From: Zygnema circumcarinatum | Taxonomy: Eukaryota > Streptophyta > Zygnematophyceae > Zygnematales > Zygnemataceae | Length of the DNA stretch: 64,000 nucleotides | NCBI GenBank assembly: GCA_037447605.1 | Contig: CM074806.1 | Location: forward strand, 2,895,400-2,959,399 | Direction of reading: 5' to 3' | In this document: piece by piece, positions 27,208-38,578 of the stretch | How the letters are laid out: the number at the start of each line of letters is the position of its first letter | Position numbering within the stretch: position 1 is the stretch's first letter | Program-made: the position numbers and the translations under genes | The notes under the pieces: generated by a model | What the model was told of the DNA's origin: nothing | The model's database searches: none | The model's input: only the letters and a program-made list of their open reading frames with translations

Positions 27208-28068
27208 AAAGAAAAAAATCCGTTTCCCTTTGTGAAATAGAGAGTTCGTAGGTTTGAATGGGGTTAATATCTGTTGTAGAGCAGCTGACCTAAAAAGGAA
27301 GCTCGTGAGTTTGGAAGAAATGTTATGTGGAGCAATAGCGTGTGAGCCGTTGTTAATATTTGGGTTTTTTATGTTATGGAGAAGTGTGCAGCATGCGCTG
27401 CCCTCAATAACAGTGGCGAGAACATCCCCCGACTATTCCACTCGTTGAGAGTTCATTCTGTTTAAAATCTGAATTGCTGTTAACCCTGAATTGTTGACTG
27501 AATGATTCGCTTTTGTTTACCTTATCATTCTATTTACAATGGCAAGCTGTGACGTATGTTTTAGTGTAATTGGAATTTGTGTCATAATATACTTGCGTAA
27601 ATGTCGCCACCGATGCGAACCTTTATGCAATGAAGATTCCAACGAAGTGGAGGGATGGATATGTGAGTGTGCACGCATCCTCCCTCCCTCCCTTGCATAC
27701 ATGTCCAGATAGACGACGGCCATCGGCACACCTCGTCCTACACCTCTCGCCACATTGCGATTCGCGACTTGGAAAAAGAGACAAGCGGGTAGTGAGAGCT
27801 CTCTTCGAGGACAGTCTCTCCGCCGGCCGGCACCGTGCGACGCGTCCTGCTGCGGTGTGCTGCGCTGTGCGCGAAGTGGCCGAGAACTGCACTGCCCCGC
27901 TACGAACACCTCCCACGTCAGCGCAGGGTTACGGGCACATGCCAGAGGCAGCGGCTCCTCCCTGCGCTGCCGCTGACACGTGCGGGAAGGGGAGGGGAGA
28001 GGCAGCGCCTCTCGCAGGGAGCAGCGGGCGGTGTACCCTATGCCTCTGGTGCCCTCAACGCCTCTGAG
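27208..28068. other. Intergenic: FtsH 3' region and deaminase promoter
   Basis: 27208-27650 is the AT-rich FtsH 3' region. 27700-28068 is GC-rich leader of the next gene. The deaminase frame remains open back to an ATG at 27835, which would add 78 residues rich in Arg and Ala (see that gene). Confidence 0.5.
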
Positions 28069-28204
28069 ATGGAGGCAGCAGAAGCGCCATGGTTAACGTG
28101 GTGTCGCGCTCTGCCCAAGGCGGAGGTGCATGCGCACCTCAATGGCTCCGTCCGCGACTCCACCATCCGGTGCGCTCTCTCTCTGTCTGTATCTTTCTTT
28201 CTCT

Positions 28205-28266
<62 letters not shown>

Positions 28267-28298
28267 CTTCTCGCCCGCTGGCCGGCCTGTCGCTGCTA

Positions 28299-28352
<54 letters not shown>

Positions 28353-31300
28353 AACGCTCTCCCTTATCGACCCCTCGTTTCCAGCAATTCCAAAAACATG
28401 AATACCTTCTCAATTTGCGCTCCGCTTGAACATTGTGTTATATCGAGGAACTCTATGCTGCCAGCTGTCTTCTGTTCCCAACAATGCATAATCTGTTTGA
28501 TGGCTGAGCCTCAGATCGACTACGGAGCATGCTGCTCATTTTTTATGCATTGTTGCAACCCGCCTTCTGAAATCAGAAACGCAAACGATAGAATCAACAG
28601 GATGCAGAATGCATGACATATTAATGGAAAACCATTATGGCGCTATTCTAATGAGTCCACACGCACATTGACATCTGGCGATGGCAATGCCAACTGCACA
28701 TTACGTTCGTTCCTTTGGCTTGACTGTTATAAATTCATCACGTCATATACATTGAGCTTCACAGGGAGTTGGCAGAAGGAAAAAACGCAGAGGCTGCACT
28801 TGTTGCAGAAGAAGCGCATCGCCTCACTGCAAAAGGTGAGAAGTGGATTTAATAGGAAACCGCATTCTGAAAGAGTATGATATGCTTGGCCAAGGAATCA
28901 CTTGCGACGGTTCACAGGAAGAGGTTCCAGTGTGTACTCAACGTGACTGCTAAAAATACTATTTTGGGACAAGCGATATTATTAGGGAACAGCAAAAAGA
29001 GAGCCCCCAAAGCTCGAAAACTGTTCATATCTTGAATGAAGAAATAACTCCTTTTGCTTGCAGGCTCTCGCACACTAGCGGAATGCTTTAAGCTTTTTGA
29101 CATTATTCATCGCCTTACCACCGAGCATTCGGTCATTACTCGCATTACTCGAGAGGTCATGCCCTAAACATGGCTCGACATGAACGTGCTTGAATTCTTA
29201 CACTCAAAAAAAAAAAATTCAACGCAGTAACGATAAGGACAGCTTTAAAGTGAAACTCTTCATTGCACAGTTGAGCACATTCTATCGTTCTAAACCGGTA
29301 AGTTTGAAGCACACTTCAGAGGGCTTGCAAATCTTGGCTGAATCTGCAGTTTTTTTTAAATCGAGATTCAGAAGCTTTTTACTGGTGTAATAGTCATGAT
29401 TGATGGCTTGCAGGTTATTGAAGACTTTGCAGCTGATAATGTGCGCTACCTGGAACTGCGTACCACTCCCAAGGTAAACATGCTTAGTCTAACGTGACAC
29501 ATTCACGAATCAACAGAAATGTGGTGTCCTTTGCTCGATGAAGACATGTTGAGGATAAGAGAGGAACTTTTGACGCAACTTTGATTTGGTTGTATGACTT
29601 ACCTTGAAGAGGAGCTTGGGTGGATCCTTGCTTTTCTTCATTCCTCTCACTTCAGCACAAACCCGAAGTCGGAATGTCAAAACGGTCATATGTGGAGGCG
29701 GTTTTGAAGGGAATGGAGGACTACCTTGATCGAACAAGTTGCAGCTCTAATTCGAACATGATGATGAATTCCCATCCAAGTATGGGTACGAATAAACCAA
29801 CCGAATACTTGACTACGTCGGAATCGGAAATGCAAGTTGTTGCAAGTTCAAACCATGTCATTGTTGCAATTGTTTCTCATTAAAATGAAAGACACATGCA
29901 AATCCGTGAAGCGGTCTACTCACACGAACCCGATCAGTGTGGAGACGCAGCGAACGAGCGAGCTTTCGAGGAGGAAAAGAAGGAGAAGGAGAAGTTAAAC
30001 TCCATCACAGTTCGACTTTTGCTCAGCATTGATCGAAGGGAAAATGCAGAGTCAGCTATGGAAACGGTAAAATATGCGCTTGTAAACATAGTGATGAACC
30101 GAGACAACGGTAGAGCTAGCTACTTGGCCCAGGAACCTTTCTTTCCTTTCCCAGAAAAGCGATTTCAAATTCTAGAAATGCATTTGTGCGTTGCAAAACA
30201 CTGCTATGTAATACTTAAGGATGGCAAATGTGTCCTTTTCATTTCGTTTTTGGAACCTACAGGTGATATTAGCATGGGAATTGAGGAGTAGAGGAATAGT
30301 CGGTATTGATTTGTCCGGAAATCCTTGCATCGGGCAATGGTGAGGAGTTGCCACTCCATTGTCTCCCAATCTGCGGAGTCATGTGCGTAGTTTGCTGCGT
30401 TGAACCAAAGGTGGACATCGCACTAGTGAAGATTGTGTCGACGAGGATGTTTGGTCGGACATGTGTATTGCTGTTCTGAGCGTCGTTCAAAATTTCAGGA
30501 TTGCATGTACCTGTGCTACCTCCTCTCAAAGCGTATGGTTTGCAGGTCCACCTTCGAACCTGCGCTGGTGTGGGCGCGAGGGCGCGGCCTCGCAATAACG
30601 TTGCATTGCGGCGAGGTGCCATTCGGAACTCGCAACTAAAGCATACGAGTTTTCATTAGGTGGTGTTGGATTTGCAAACCCTGGCGAAGGTATTTATTGA
30701 ACTCTCTCTCAAGGTCCTCTAGAAGTGAGAAGGCAGAGACAGGATAGTCTAGTTTTCGTTTAGTTGCCTTAAGGAACATGGCAGCGATGGATTCGTGAAA
30801 GTGAGAAAGGAAAAAGAAAGGAAAAGTAAAATGGAATGAATGTTGCACAGAACGGTAGACGTGTCCAAATTGAGTACCTCATTTAGGAAGATCTCAGAGA
30901 TCAGAAGGTTGGGCTTCAGCTTCCATGGCTCGAAGAGTACGTCCATATGTCCCCTCCTGTTCAGTTTGTATTTTACTTTTGTAGGTGCCTAATTCTGAAG
31001 AAGTTCGAGCCATGCTGGCCTTTGGACCAGACAGAGTGGGTCACGTGTGCTGCTTAGAGGAAGAAGAATGGTCTTCTCTTCTGCTCTCAAATATTCCTGT
31101 GAGTGTCTGAAAGCCTTGGAGTCCTTCTAGCGCCGTAATTGACTCACTTTCATGTATTTGTCTGAAGCACTGAACAAGGAAAGTTTGTTCGTATGAGCAA
31201 CTGCGGGCAAAATGGTAGGAAGCTGATTATTTTAGGCAGATGGGACCGACAGGTGGAGCTGTGCCTTACCTCGAATGTGAAGACAGAAAGCGTCGCTTCT

Positions 31301-32112
31301 TATAGCAGCCATCATTTTGGTGAGCATCAGTCCCAGAGATGACTTTTCAACTTTTTGTCAGTCCATGCTCTATTTCCCCTTTCGTGAGGTTCTTTAGTTG
31401 TGTAGGCAGGTTCTACCGGTAACCTTCGTAGACCACGTAAAATGCAGGAGATGGGTCAGCAGGGAGGTCAGTCCGCTGAATTCAGAGCAGGTTTCCGCGG
31501 TTTCGACTGGGAAGGTGAACCCTCGGAGGTCTTGGAAGACTAAGTCGAGAATCGGATTTGGAGGAAGAGTATAAGGGGGTCAGAAAACGAGAATAAGAAT
31601 GAACAAAACGAGTGTGTTGCATCAAGGATTGTTGAACAGAGAGGTTGCCGCATCATACGTTGTTTGTGTCTGCTGCAGCGGAGCTCTACAAAGAGCGGCA
31701 TCCCCTCCTCATATGCACGGACGATGCAGGCGTGTTCGCAACATCGGTCTCTGAAGAATATGCTCGAGCTGCGGCCTACTTTGGTGAGTGGCTTCTGTTC
31801 ACATGTTCAGTTGTTTGGCAACAGTGCATTGAATTGTTTGTTTACTTGTCATTTGCTTGCTTGAGTTTGCTTGAGTTTGCTTGAGGACAGATATATGCAG
31901 GGTTAGATGATGATGATGACGACGATGTAAACAATTGTATCCTTTGAGTTTTCATCGATACAGGCTTGACGAAAGAGCAATTGCGAGACATCAGCCTGCA
32001 GTCAATCGACTACGTCTTCGCGCCTGATCACATCAAGGAGGAATTGAGAAACGACTTTCGTCGCTTGTTAGAAATCATGAGTTCTAACGATGACCCAAGA
32101 TTCTTGTTGTAA
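28069..32112 (+). CDS. MAPDA: N6-methyl-AMP deaminase (ADAL/MAPDA type), 12 exons, 404 aa
   Basis: Adenosine-deaminase-fold enzyme that turns N6-methyl-AMP, released from m6A RNA, into IMP in the cytosol. Exons: 28069-28169, 28765-28835, 29064-29155, 29414-29473, 29656-29835, 29938-30066, 30263-30339, 30546-30615, 30985-31098, 31253-31319, 31679-31783 and 31964-32112 (1215 bp, all phases agree). Metal and catalytic motifs are His21 and His23 in HAHLNG, His257 in LHCGE, and Asp335/Asp336 in CTDDAG. Family landmarks LPKAEVHAHLNG, LFDIIHRLTTEHS, YLELRTTPK, GMSKRSY, RLLLSIDRRE and VGIDLSGNP occur in order. The donor at 29836 is weak, and the Ser/Asn-rich stretch before it (about residues 130-168) with the acidic stretch after it is an insertion relative to the family. 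The start could instead be 27835, giving an Arg/Ala-rich extension. Most of the family start near LPK, so 28069 is used. Confidence 0.93.
28173..28351. repeat. (CT)n microsatellite at the start of deaminase intron 1
   Basis: Two long CT runs (about 28209-28258 and 28299-28351) separated by about 40 bp of mixed sequence. They begin almost directly after the exon 1 donor at 28170. The serine/leucine-repeat frames across it are repeat artefacts. Confidence 0.97.
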
Positions 32113-32565
32113 GGAGGTACTTTTATTGTCGAAGTGTAAAGTGATCTATAGCTGACGCTTGCTTGTATGGTCTTTCAAAGCCTGTTATCAGTTGCCATTG
32201 CCATGGCTCTCCATTTCCTTCTTCCTACGATCCTTCTGTAAACGTCCACTTCCATCCCCATTCTCTCGTATCTTTGATGTCTGGGCCTCATGTTCATGTC
32301 GTGTAAACATCCTTCTCTGTGCTTGACAGCCACATCCACCGTTTTCTAGCAACTCCTCTTGGAAGTTGAATCATGCAATTCCAACAACAATTCATTAACA
32401 AGCAACCATGTTAGCAACCTCTTATTAAATGAGGAGACCTCAAAAGCTCCGAAGTGTGCATTGAGCCTCTAACTAAAGGCTCGGAAAAGTATTTGAACTG
32501 TATTGAATGAGTGGTGCGCGTGGGGAGGAGAGAGAGAGGTGAGGAGAGCGAACACGTTCAAGACT

Positions 32566-32701
32566 TTCACAGGTCGGACCATTAGACGAAACATTCGACT
32601 GGTTGCCAACCATTGGCGCCGGATCGAAACAACCATTCGAACCATTGGACGTCCAACCATTACCATCCAATGGTTGCCGATCCAACGGTCCGACCTGTGA
32701 A
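32566..32701. mobile_element. Small MITE-like element with 15 bp terminal inverted repeats
   Basis: The ends are TTCACAGGTCGGACC (32566-32580) and GGTCCGACCTGTGAA (32687-32701), perfect inverted repeats. The interior contains at least four copies, in both directions, of the core CAATGG(TTG), so the single strand could fold into a long hairpin. No convincing target-site duplication was seen. Confidence 0.7.
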
Positions 32702-33215
32702 GGATTTCAATGTCCGACGTACGGTAAAGACCTTTCATTCTCTGATACCGTAACACGGAACAGGTTCAGAAAAGTGTTCAGTTTCACGGTGCGCCGTTTA
32801 GACTCCGCTTGCGAAGTGACCTCTCCAGTTGCACGTTGAACTGAGTGCACATGAGATGATGCTACATGCGACCGCCGTCCAGTTGGGCGGAACGGGCGCG
32901 GGACCGTTCCATGCAGACCCAGTCCACAGCGCGCGCTCTCGTCAGAGCGGAACGCCATTGAGCGCACTTTTTTTTAGCCTAGACGGCACCAATCACAGAC
33001 GTCCACGTCATCAAATGGTTACACGTGTCATATATTCATTGGCTGTCGGCGAAAAGGGTACCTCAGCGGAGACCTCTCCTCATTGGGCCGCCGCTGCCGA
33101 CTTTTTTGCCAAGCGGCGCGGCTGGGCTCTCTCTGTGTCTCTCTCACAGGGGCGCAAACGCAGGCGACTCCCAGGGTCCTTCAACTTCTCTCTGCGGCTC
33201 TCTGAACGTCCCCCG

Positions 33216-33223
33216 AAACCCTA
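33216..33223. promoter_or_regulatory. Telo-box upstream of the cornichon gene
   Basis: AAACCCTA, 350 bp before the start codon, in what is probably the 5' leader or core promoter. Confidence 0.4.
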
Positions 33224-33572
33224 AAAATCACTGCAATTCAAATAGCAGCAAGACGCAGCCCTCGCTTTCCAAGAAGGATGAGCGCGCCTGAGCAATTCGG
33301 GCGGCGTTGGATGTGTTCGGACGAGGCATAGTGAAGCATGGCGGGGGTGCCATGACAAGAGGGACTGCTGGAGGAAAACACTCAGAAAGGGGGAGGGAGT
33401 TCTGGCTGCAGTGGATCATAAGATTGGATGCTTTCATTAGGGAGTGTAGGCAGGACATCTGATAGAGAAATGTGAACCGGCACTTGCAAGTTGAAGAGTG
33501 CAGATATTTCGAGGAAAGTGTGGCGATTTTGAGCACTCAAGCAGAGGGTCAAAGAGTGTTTAATAGTGCAGC

Positions 33573-35096
33573 ATGACGTGGATGTTCCTTTTGTGGCTCG
33601 TGTCCTTCATTGTTGTCGCCGCTCTGCTTGGCATCGTCATGTACATGGTATGTCCTGACTGGACGCTGATTCACGACTAACTTTGTTGGGAGTCCGTTTT
33701 TATTTTTTTGTGTCACTTGGCTTACTCTGTGTAGGGGAGAATTTCCTGAAACGGGCATGCAATAATCGTGTACCTTAGAAGGTTAAAGATAAACCACCTA
33801 ACCACCCACTTAAAGATAAACTGTCTTCCTTCTGGATAGACGCAACCCGGTTAATCGCGATCCAGTCCATGCTGCTTAGGTTGTTGTGTGCGTAAAAGTT
33901 ACGATACTTGTTTTTTAATGTAGTTTGATGTTTTGTTTATGACTTTTTCATTGGATTTTCAGATGTTTTGTTCATGCCACGCGAATGGGGAACGGCCATG
34001 TTTTTTTCTGTCCGTTTGCTGCTTGTTTTGCGTTTTTCAGGAAGACTTCTTAGCCGTAATGACTTACAACAAACAATAAACAATTGCCGACAGCAAATGT
34101 AGGAATGAGATAAAATCATGTTCGCGTACGTTAGAAAGCGATGAATGTTTGTTTATGAGCTTGTTTCTCATGATGTCGCTTGCTTGTGTTCTCGCATTGC
34201 AGCTCATTTGCCTCTCAGATTTGGAAAATGATTTCATCAACCCTCACGACTCAGCCCATCGAATAAACAAGTTTGTGGTACCAGAAATGGTCATGCAATG
34301 TGGATTGACGCTTGTTTACTTTCTCACCGGGCGCTGGTTCATGTGGCTATTCAACATGCCCTTGTTGGCGTACCATGTGCGCCTGTGAGTTATCCTTCAC
34401 CTGCTCGCAAATTCACATTCTGACTGCATTACAGAAAGCGGGTATTAGCCGAAACCGAGGTATTACTGATAGGCATTAATGTGAAGTTGCCTTGGCTTGT
34501 CATAAAAGGGCGGAGGGCTAGCGATAGGAAGGCTTCCTTCTGTTTTTTTGAGTGTCCATATACATTTTGGGGCTATAAAGAAAGTTTCAGATTCAGTATG
34601 CTGTACACTGTAATAGGGTAAAGGGCCATCTTTAGTTTTGACCTTAAGCTACAATTCTATGTATTTTGGCACCTGAAACAAGTCGCTGGTTTCCGTTCAT
34701 GCCATAATGCGCTATGGGACGGCATTTAGCCGAGGAAGGCTGCTGGGTGAACGAAGAGGCCTATGTTGAAGAAAACCTTTTTAGCATATGCAATGATCTG
34801 GAATGCACGTTCTAAAACGATTAACAGCCATCTTTCTTCAGCATTTTAAAGGTCATTGATAAAATGTCTGTTCTTTGTACATTTAGTCTGGTTAGGATAT
34901 CTAGTTTTGTTTTTCTCTGTTTTTTGGTTTCTGCAATCATTGAAGGTTTTTTTCTTCTTGTTATTTGATGCAGATATTTGAGAAAAGAATATTTCGTGGA
35001 TGTCACAGAAATCTTCAACCAGCTGTCGAGTGAAAAGAAGTTCAGACTGGTGAAGCTGTTTTTCTACTTGGCGTTTTTCGTTATCGTAATCTATAG
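33573..35096 (+). CDS. Cornichon-family ER cargo receptor (Erv14-like), 3 exons placed, C-terminus unresolved
   Basis: Three-helix membrane protein that packages membrane cargo into COPII vesicles at the ER. Exons: 33573-33647, 34203-34384 and 34974-35096. Landmarks are WMFLLWLVSFIVVAALLG (helix 1), LICLSDLENDFINPHDSA, INKFVVPE, a second helix ending in NMPLLAYH, and KEYFVDVTEIF followed by the third helix (FFYLAFFVIVIYR). Splice phases are 0, 2 and 2. The third exon ends with AG of a split codon at a GTCAGT donor, so a short last exon must follow. Reading through the donor gives an unrelated tail ending at 35241. Possible last exons are acceptors at about 36381 (about 8 residues) or 36277 (about 7 residues). 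Neither is convincing. Confidence 0.9.
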
Positions 35097-37152
35097 GTCA
35101 GTCTCGAAAAACAATTTTTATCTCTGTGACTTTCATCTCCTAGTTAGTTGCCTGTCTGTGGGCAATTTTTCCTTTCATCGAAAGTGTTTCTCACCTCAAA
35201 ACGATGCTATGGCTTGGAAGTGTCTGAGTATTGAGGACTAGAGCTGGAAATTTTGCCAACTCTATCCCATATCAGCAGGTGGTCTTGATAAATTTTGAGG
35301 AATACTCTTAGGAGGTTCTGAGGATGAAGCCAACCTACTGCTGGGAAAATTCAGCTTCATCCTAGAATTGGGTCCTCTAGAGCATTGCATAGTTGAATGA
35401 AAACATCCCTATCTTCATGACCATTTCTTAATTTCAATGTGACCTTTGAAAAAAGAGGTGGGTCCATGCTGATTCACATGGAAGAGCTTCAAGGGATGCG
35501 AGTTCCTTGTTCGGTCACTGAAATGGAAATGCAAAAGTATTTGTGTGTCTTAATTAACTTGATTTCCCATTCTGCATGAGTCCTTGCTATTATAGCGAAT
35601 TACCTGCATTTATTTCCAGTAAAGGCCCTGAAATGGCGAGGCGGAGTAGAGTACAAACCTTCTGGCTGGAGGCACTTAACCTAGATGGTGAAATTATATT
35701 TTATGCTCTTAAGCACTTGTAACGCTCGTTTGACAAGTCTTAGACATTGAATGGTGTACTTGAGTTCCCTTCTCGTTGTTTGGGTTCTGGGAGATATAGT
35801 CGTCAGGTTCCATTCAGTATTTGATTACGCGAGCCCTGAGTTCGTCAGTAATGCGTTTACAATATTTATCGGAACAATGGAATTGACGTTTTGATGTACT
35901 TTCATAACCTAGTATCAGGGTAGGGGAAAATTATGGTTTGTGAGGAATGGCTTATAGCAATGAATGATTTATAAATTAAATACGTAAAGATGCCATCCCT
36001 GAAGCCCTGCAATTGCGGGGCTGAAGTTTTCAACGTTAATCATTGTGGGGGGCCATGTTCTTATGCAATAAGCCGTTCTGGCTGATGATAGGCTTCGAGA
36101 AGTCTTTTGGGTATAAGCACATATAGATAACAAACCCACTGCTCTTTTCTCTCCTAAGCTTTTGATTTTCGAGGCCAGATTTCCTGGTGGCCTCGCCACA
36201 CGCTGGCTCAGACCTATTTAAGTGATTCTAAGGTTTGGCAGGAGTACTACGTGATACGAATCCTCCGTATTTTAAGGTCACATAAGGAAGATGAAATTTA
36301 GAAAGCCTTTTTTGAAGTCTCGTGACAGCTTAAATCAGCCTTTTCTCTTTTTGGGCACTTGCCCTTCTCTCACCGATGCAGATGGGTATACGAGAGCTTC
36401 TTGTAGACCTGCTTTTTTTTTATCACCCAAGGCCCCAGTCAGCTGCCCGCTGTGGCTATTCGGAAGTTCGGCTGTACTCATTTGACTTTCTTGTAAATCT
36501 TCTTCACTTCAACCACTATCATATGGTAGGGTTCAGGCACGTGGCCTGTCTCGCTCTCAGTTCTGCAGGATGATGTGCACTGCAGATGGGTGGAGGCCAC
36601 AGTTCTGATGTTTTCCGAGACTAAGGCAAGGCACCTTTAGGGGGGAGAAGCTTCCTTCTACCCTACCAGCCGAATGCCCTTCCATCAGCGGCATTTGGAG
36701 GACTATACCTCTGCTCGTCTTCCCAAATGACTTCACACCTCTCTTCCCTTCCCTGTTTGTTGAAACTCTTCTGCACCCTCAAGCCGGTCTGGACGTGGCA
36801 TTGCAGACTGGTGGAGGCAGGGGTCTCAATGCTTTTGGCTGCCCATGGCGACGTGGTCCATATGAAGGTTCTTGGCAACATGGCAATGTAGCCTCTATTA
36901 TGGTTATTCTCAACAGAATCGCCAGGTGGCACCTGTATTGCCCTCCAAAATAGATAGATAGGTGCTGGCATTCTCAGGCAAACAAAGCGAGGAGTTTCCC
37001 GAGCTGCTCACCTAGGAGTGGCAGTTCTGCCGGGCATTAAGGCGGGTGTTGGTTTCAATAATGGTCCGGATCCTTCATCAATGAACGAGAAACATTGATC
37101 GATTGGCGGTTCTCTGCTCGTGACCGTGTGACCATTTTCTAATGCAGCCAGT
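35097..37152. other. Cornichon 3' region; last exon and untranslated region probably here
   Basis: AT-rich from 35100 to 36500 with several T-rich acceptor-like sites but no clear coding. Between about 36540 and 37000 two loosely similar segments (around GCAGA[T/C]...GGTGGAGGC at 36583 and 36805) suggest an old duplicated non-coding element. Confidence 0.4.
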
Positions 37153-37629
37153 ATGCGGATGGCCCTCTTTCGGATTCAACTTTTGTGGTGGTGTTTTGTG
37201 CTCAACCTCGTCACATTGAGGTTACAACTGGCGGGTTTTTTCAAGAGCAAGCAGAGCGGATATAATGGTACTTGGCACGGAAGCACGTGCCAGGCCTGGC
37301 TGAGTTTCCTCCAGTGCCAGCCGACGCCTTCAGTGGGAAGGATGGGCCTTCCATCAGATATCAAAATGTGCTCGGAGGGGGTCGCTGCGGTTGGAGGGCC
37401 AGGTGAAGGCGTCACGGGGGAAGCTTCCAGCCGTTCCTTAGCCCGTGGTTTCCCCATGGCAGACATTCATGTGAAGCTCCTGCAATACCAAATCTCCGCC
37501 ATGCGACCCCTGGGGGCATTGGACCGCACTGTGTTCATATCACCTCAGCAAGTGATGCGCCTCGTCAAAGTGAAAGCAAAGCATTTTGTAACCCTAGAGC
37601 GTCACCGGGCCATTGTAGAAGAGTGCTGA
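37153..37629 (+). CDS. Open frame of 158 codons, no recognised family
   Basis: A single uninterrupted frame starting MRMALFRIQL with a hydrophobic first 25 residues that could be a signal anchor, followed by an ordinary-composition region ending AIVEEC. I do not recognise it. The DNA before the ATG looks like a splice acceptor (polypyrimidine, then ATGCAG at 37141-37146). In the next frame, 37148-37260 is also open and protein-like (DSTFVVVFCAQPRHIEV). So this may be the decayed end of an older gene rather than a real 158-residue protein. Confidence 0.25.
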   Translation: MRMALFRIQLLWWCFVLNLVTLRLQLAGFFKSKQSGYNGTWHGSTCQAWLSFLQCQPTPSVGRMGLPSDIKMCSEGVAAVGGPGEGVTGEASSRSLARGFPMADIHVKLLQYQISAMRPLGALDRTVFISPQQVMRLVKVKAKHFVTLERHRAIVEEC

Positions 37630-38578
37630 GGACAGATGTCATTTCTATCCAGGAGGCAGGGATGCGTGCGGTTGCTATGTACAGCTGTGACTTCAAAACG
37701 CCTTTTCACTGTTCTATTCTGAAGCTCTGGTCCATATCTCTATAGTACAAGTATATGGCATCCAACAAAATTGCCCAATGTGATGGCATGTTGCATTCTT
37801 TGTCTTCTTCGCGACCCCACCCGCCCCCTTGTTCCCTTCCGAGCGTATTTAATGAACCACCACAAATGAAGACTTAAGCAAGCAGACAAAAGCACTTTTT
37901 TAGTTTCTTCAGACCAATTGGCAAATCCAAAGACTAGCCGTACAACGAACATTTCAGGGTTCAGAAAAAAAATGCTTCAGCGGCGGGACAACGCCGAGAC
38001 AACTGAGCGTTAGCCCATTATTTACAAAAGAAGCACAGCCCGCACCCTCCCCTCCCTGCCTCCCCGCACCACACTAACTTCACACAAAAAATGTCACTTC
38101 AAACTCGCGCGCCAGCCTCGAAAGCTGCAGCTCCTCTTTCTCACCAAAACTTTCAACTCCCTGCCTACGTCGCCCATTCTATGGCTCCCAACCTCTGCAT
38201 CGAGAGCTTGCACCCAACGGTCTAATTATCATCACTCCCTCGGCACGCCTACGAAAAAGCTAATTTCGTAGGCAGAATTTTTATGCGCCCCCAGCACACA
38301 CCTGTCCACACATGTGGGGACAGTAATAGGAGATGCTCTGTATGCTGTCCCGCTTTATACTATACGCAGCATAGTTGCCAAATGTAGAATTCGAAGGACC
38401 CCGCATAGTCCACATGATGAGTCGTGTGGGCCTTCTCCTCCAGTCCACTGACGCTCGGCCCGATAAGTTGTGGGCCTCCGCACGCCTCCCCTGTTTTACT
38501 GAGCAGCTTCTACTTTGATCACTCAGGTCTATGGACACGGTTCGATTCAGTTCTCCTCTCATATCTCACATCCTTATC
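37630..38578. other. 3' region of the membrane-protein gene on the minus strand
   Basis: Holds the 3' untranslated region of the gene at 38579-41288. There are no supported features beyond C-rich stretches near 37800-37850 and 38040-38075. Confidence 0.4.

Larger units (their letters stand above)
32113..33572. other. Intergenic: deaminase 3' end, a small MITE, cornichon promoter
   Basis: 32113-32500 is AT-rich 3' sequence. A 136 bp inverted-repeat element lies at 32566-32701. From 32880 the sequence turns GC-rich with CACGT motifs near 33001-33015 and a telo-box at 33216, likely the promoter and leader of the cornichon gene. Confidence 0.55.

Noticed and set aside
28089-28616. Ser/Leu-repeat proteins in three frames
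   Set aside because: They are translations of the CT microsatellite in the deaminase intron.
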